This document shows, in pieces, positions 61,091 to 64,000 of a stretch of 64,000 nucleotides of DNA. Positions within the stretch are counted from its first letter, which is position 1; the number at the start of each line of letters is the position of its first letter. The notes below the pieces were generated by a model. That model searched no databases and was not told the DNA's origin. It worked only from the letters and a program-made list of their open reading frames with translations. The translations under genes and the position numbers were made by a program. The stretch spans positions 1 through 64,000 of the forward strand of contig CAVVWD010000009.1 in assembly GCA_963751835.1 (NCBI GenBank). The letters are read 5' to 3'. This stretch comes from JACVRW01 sp963751835. Lineage in GTDB: Bacteria; Actinomycetota; Thermoleophilia; Solirubrobacterales; Thermoleophilaceae.

Positions 61091-62224
61091 GTGAACACAC
61101 GCGTACTCATTCTCGGGGCGGGGTTCGGCGGACTGGAGCTGAGCACATCGCTTGCGGAGGCGTTCGGCGGTGACCTCGAGGTGACGCTGATCGACAAGAG
61201 CGACGCGTTCGTGTTCGGGTTTTCGAAGCTCGACGTGATGTTCGGTCGCACGACGCCCGACGCAGTGCGGCTGCCCTACCGCGACATCGCGAAGCCGGGC
61301 GTGCAGTTCTTGCAGGAGACGATCACTGCGATCGATCCCGAGACGCGGCAGGTGACCACCGACGCCGGGGTCCATGAGGCCGACGTGCTCGTCGTCGCGC
61401 TCGGCGCCGACTACGACTTCGACGCCACCCCCGGCCTCGCGGACGGTGGAAACGAGTTCTACACAGAGGCCGGCGCGGAGCGGCTGGCCGAGATCGTCTC
61501 GACGTTCTCGGAGGGCCGCGTAGTCGTCGGCGTGTGCGGCGCGCCGTTCAAGTGCCCTCCGGCGCCGAGCGAGTGTGCGCTGCTACTCGACGACGCGCTG
61601 AACGCGCGCGGAGTCAGAGACAACTGCGAGATCTCGTTCGTCATCCCGTTCGGACGGCCGGTGCCGCCGTCGCCCGACACATCCGCCGCGCTCGAGACGG
61701 AGTTCGCCACGCGGGGCATCACCTTCATCCCCGGCCGCGGCATCAGCTCGGTCGATCCCGCGGGCAGGGTCGCGGCGCTCGACGACGGCTCCGAGCTGCC
61801 GTTTGAGCTCTTCCTCGGCGTGCCCAAGCACCGTGCGCCCGACGTGGTGATCGCCGGCGGCATGACGGAGGACGGGTACGTGCCGGTCGACTCGGCCACC
61901 CTGCGGACCCGCTACCCCGGTGTGTATGCGATCGGTGACGTCGCCACGGCCGGTGTGCCGAAGGCGGGGGTGTTCGCCGAGGGCGCCGCCCGCGTCGTCG
62001 CGCGGCAGCTGATCGCTGAGCTTCGTGAAAGCGAGCCCCCAGGCCCCTACGACGGGCGCGGCTCCTGCTACATCGAGTTCGGCAGCGGACGTGTCGGGCG
62101 GGTGGACATCGACTTCCTCTCCGGTCCCACCAAGACTGGGAGCTTCAACGCGCCGTCCGCGGCGCTGGTCGCCGAGAAGGAGCACTTCGGCTCCAGCCGG
62201 CGGGCGCGCTGGTTCGGCACCTGA
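61091..62224 (+). CDS. FAD-dependent oxidoreductase of the sulfide:quinone reductase type
   Basis: 377 aa from GTG 61091. FAD-binding LILGAGFGGLELSTSLAEAF, NAD/ATG-like VLVVALGADYDFDATPG and C-terminal YPGVYAIGDVATAGVPKAG place it in the two-dinucleotide-domain family. CGAPFKCPPAPSECALLLDD (cysteines near 150 and 156) is the region that holds redox cysteines in sulfide:quinone reductases and flavocytochrome c. The third Cys of classical SQR is not evident, so sulfide oxidation is only a possibility. Confidence 0.83.
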   Translation: MNTRVLILGAGFGGLELSTSLAEAFGGDLEVTLIDKSDAFVFGFSKLDVMFGRTTPDAVRLPYRDIAKPGVQFLQETITAIDPETRQVTTDAGVHEADVLVVALGADYDFDATPGLADGGNEFYTEAGAERLAEIVSTFSEGRVVVGVCGAPFKCPPAPSECALLLDDALNARGVRDNCEISFVIPFGRPVPPSPDTSAALETEFATRGITFIPGRGISSVDPAGRVAALDDGSELPFELFLGVPKHRAPDVVIAGGMTEDGYVPVDSATLRTRYPGVYAIGDVATAGVPKAGVFAEGAARVVARQLIAELRESEPPGPYDGRGSCYIEFGSGRVGRVDIDFLSGPTKTGSFNAPSAALVAEKEHFGSSRRARWFGT

Positions 62225-62312
62225 GGGGCAGACGGCTCGCGCGGCCGGGCGATCCTGCACGCCTATCACACGAGTTGCACGCGCGCTTGCAATCGCCTCG
62301 CTCGACCGCAGA

Positions 62313-64000
62313 ATGCGCTCGATCGCCATCTCAAGCGCGACAAGGAAGCTCTTCGCGGCACCACTTCTCGTCCTTGCGTTTCTGGTCGGCGCTCCGGCCA
62401 CCGCGCTCGCGGGCGGCGATGAAAAGCACGTGCCGCCGAGCGCGGGCCCGCCGGGTCCCTGGAGCGACGGCGAGGTGGGCGAGGGCGAGGACCTGCCGTA
62501 TAGGCCGACGGACGCCAACAGCTGCCGGCTGGGCGGGACGCGCGGCGCCGGCCCAGGCTCCGTGCTCGGCGTCTGGGTGGTGCGCACTCGCTGCCGCGTC
62601 GCCACGCGCGTGGTGCGGCGCTATCAGAGCTGCCTGAACAGCGAAAGCGGGCGCAAGGGCCGCTGCTACCGGCGCGTCGACACGCGGTGCGTGCGGCCGG
62701 TGTTCCTCGGGCGCTGCTGGCTTCGCGACCGCTTCTTCCAGCGGCGAGTGATGGGCTACAGCTGCACCGAGCGGCGCCTGTATGAGGTCGAGGGCATCTA
62801 CGAGGCGCGCGTCATGTGCAGCAACGGCCGCCGGCGGATCAGTCACCGCTACACGCTGCACACCGAGAAGCCCATCGCGGTTGACACGGAGTCGGAGCTG
62901 CGGGCGGCGTGGGGCAACCCGCGCGTGACCGCGATCGACGTCACCGCGGACATCTCCCTGCGGGCGTGTGAGCTGGGCGACCCGATGCGCGAGTCGGCGC
63001 GCCCGGTGCTGCTGGACGGGCATGGCCACACGCTGCGGCAGGTGTGCTTCGAGAAGCGGCTGCTGCGCCAGGACGGCACGGGCTTCGTGGAGCTCAGGAA
63101 CGTGACGCTCACGCGCGGGGGTAGCGACGGCCCGGGTGCCGCCGTGACCACCCGGGGCGAGATCATGGTGGTCGACTCCAAGGTGCACCAGAACCTCGCC
63201 GAGGAACCGGGCGGCGGGATCATGTCGCAGCGCCGAGCAACGATCGTGCGCTCGGTCATCACGGGCAACCTCGCGAACGACGACGGCGGCGGCGTGTACG
63301 CGCGCCGCGGCGGCGTGCAGGTGTTCGACTCGATCGTCAACGCCAACCTTGTCGACGGCTCGGGCGGCGCGATCGGCTCGACCGGGGACATCCTGGTGGT
63401 CCGCTCGCACGTCGACGGCAACACGACCGACGGCGACGGCGGCGCGCTCTACGCGGACGAGGACGGTGACATCACGGTGATCGACTCGACCGTGGACGGC
63501 AGCACGGCGGACGGCCCCGGCGGCGCGATCTTCACGCTCGACGGCGACGTGACGGTCGTCAACTCGACGGTGAACGGCAACCGCGCCGACGACCGCGGCG
63601 GGGCGATCTCGGGCGAGGCCGACGTGACCATCATCAACTCCACGATCGCCCGCAACGCAGCGGTCGCACACGTGGGCGGCGGCGTCTGGGCCCGCGGCAG
63701 CGTGTACATCGCGAACTCCACGGTCAGCAACAACTACGCCGAGGGCCTCGGCGGCGGCGTGTTCGCAGCGGGAACGGTCGCCTCGTCAAGTCGACGATCA
63801 TCGACAACATCGGGCCGGTCGCGGCGAACGTCGGTGCCGGCGAGCGGCTCGACGCCTTCGGCTCGATCATCGGCCCGCCAGACACCGACTTCACCGGCGG
63901 CCAGGTCCAGCCGACCGGCCGGAACTGCCAGGTGCCGACCTCGCGATCGTTCGGTTACAACCTCGTAACCGACGCGTCCTGCGGTCTGAACGCGGTCACC
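62313..64000 (+). CDS. Secreted parallel beta-helix repeat protein (partial, one frameshift)
   Basis: ATG 62313, signal peptide RKLFAAPLLVLAFLVGAPAT. A Cys/Arg-rich domain (residues 70-180, about ten cysteines) precedes a pectin-lyase-like helix of 27-29-residue coils with GGA-I/V and I-S-T-V-N pattern: GGGVYARRGGVQVFDSIVNA, GGAIGSTGDILVVRSHVDGN, GGAIFTLDGDVTVVNSTVNG, GGGVWARGSVYIANSTVSNN. Near 63775-63781 one base seems missing (GGTCGCC); the other frame resumes as LVKSTIIDNIGPVAANVGAG and stays open to the right edge. Likely a surface or extracellular adhesin-like or carbohydrate-binding protein. Confidence 0.8.

Noticed and set aside
62849..63780. Regular repeats read as a possible CRISPR-like or tandem DNA array
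   Set aside because: The periodicity is protein-level (27-29-residue beta-helix coils); the DNA units are not near-identical and there are no spacers.

Overview
The window is a high-GC (about 70% by eye) bacterial chromosome segment with many GTG starts and tightly packed minus-strand operons. Gene content (short primary sigma factor, DnaG, Dgt, TlyA-NadK-RecN-PyrG-NUDIX-XerD order, DnaE2/ImuB under GAAC-N4-GTTC boxes, AroK-AroB fusion) fits an actinobacterium; I infer a deep lineage such as Thermoleophilia (Solirubrobacterales), without proof from the sequence alone.

Layout. 0-8.5 kb: minus-strand housekeeping block: an HNH protein cut by the left edge, rpoD, dnaG, dgt, a small hypothetical, ppdK and recO, with one plus-strand TetR gene. 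8.5-10.8 kb: plus-strand glutaredoxin, aldo/keto reductase and a frameshifted epoxide hydrolase. 10.8-21.4 kb: mutM, xerD, NUDIX, M20 peptidase, pyrG, recN, nadK, tlyA (all minus), split by a plus-strand AlkZ-like glycosylase and a SnoaL-like gene. 21.4-24.9 kb: a membrane protein gene next to a Crp-type palindrome, a decayed 1-kb integrative element with direct repeats and an integrase fragment, then SnoaL-like, OsmC and M42 peptidase genes. 24.9-28.9 kb: dxs, ispA, xseB, nusB, efp, an overlapping minus-strand operon.

29-55 kb: an accessory region. It holds an LVIVD-type secreted protein gene broken by five +1 shifts, a LamG membrane protein, a methyltransferase, a metallo-beta-lactamase-fold hydrolase, a PAS-GAF-SpoIIE phosphatase with its HATPase partner, DUF72, M48 peptidase, a cupredoxin, dnaE2, a P-loop kinase, a second-messenger cluster (REC-cyclase-cyclase-LuxR, GAF-GAF-GGDEF, HAMP-GGDEF-EAL), a beta-propeller protein, imuB with a DUF6504 partner, a GYD protein, a lone 'YFxGQLL' protein, a LacI fragment and prolyl aminopeptidase. 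55-60 kb: TSUP permease, pepQ, aroQ, aroK-aroB fusion, aroC. 60-64 kb: VOC protein, FAD oxidoreductase and a secreted parallel beta-helix protein leaving the right edge.

The main themes are: (1) an ancestral minus-strand superoperon (aroC-aroKB-aroQ-pepQ // efp-nusB-xseB-ispA-dxs // tlyA-nadK-recN-pyrG // NUDIX-xerD-mutM) broken by insertions; (2) an SOS regulon visible as three matching LexA-type palindromes touching the starts of dnaE2, imuB and the HNH gene; (3) a two-copy inverted-repeat intergenic element at 36.8 and 60.3 kb; and (4) single-base indels in four genes, concentrated in one, which may be sequence error or real decay. No rRNA, tRNA or CRISPR array was seen.
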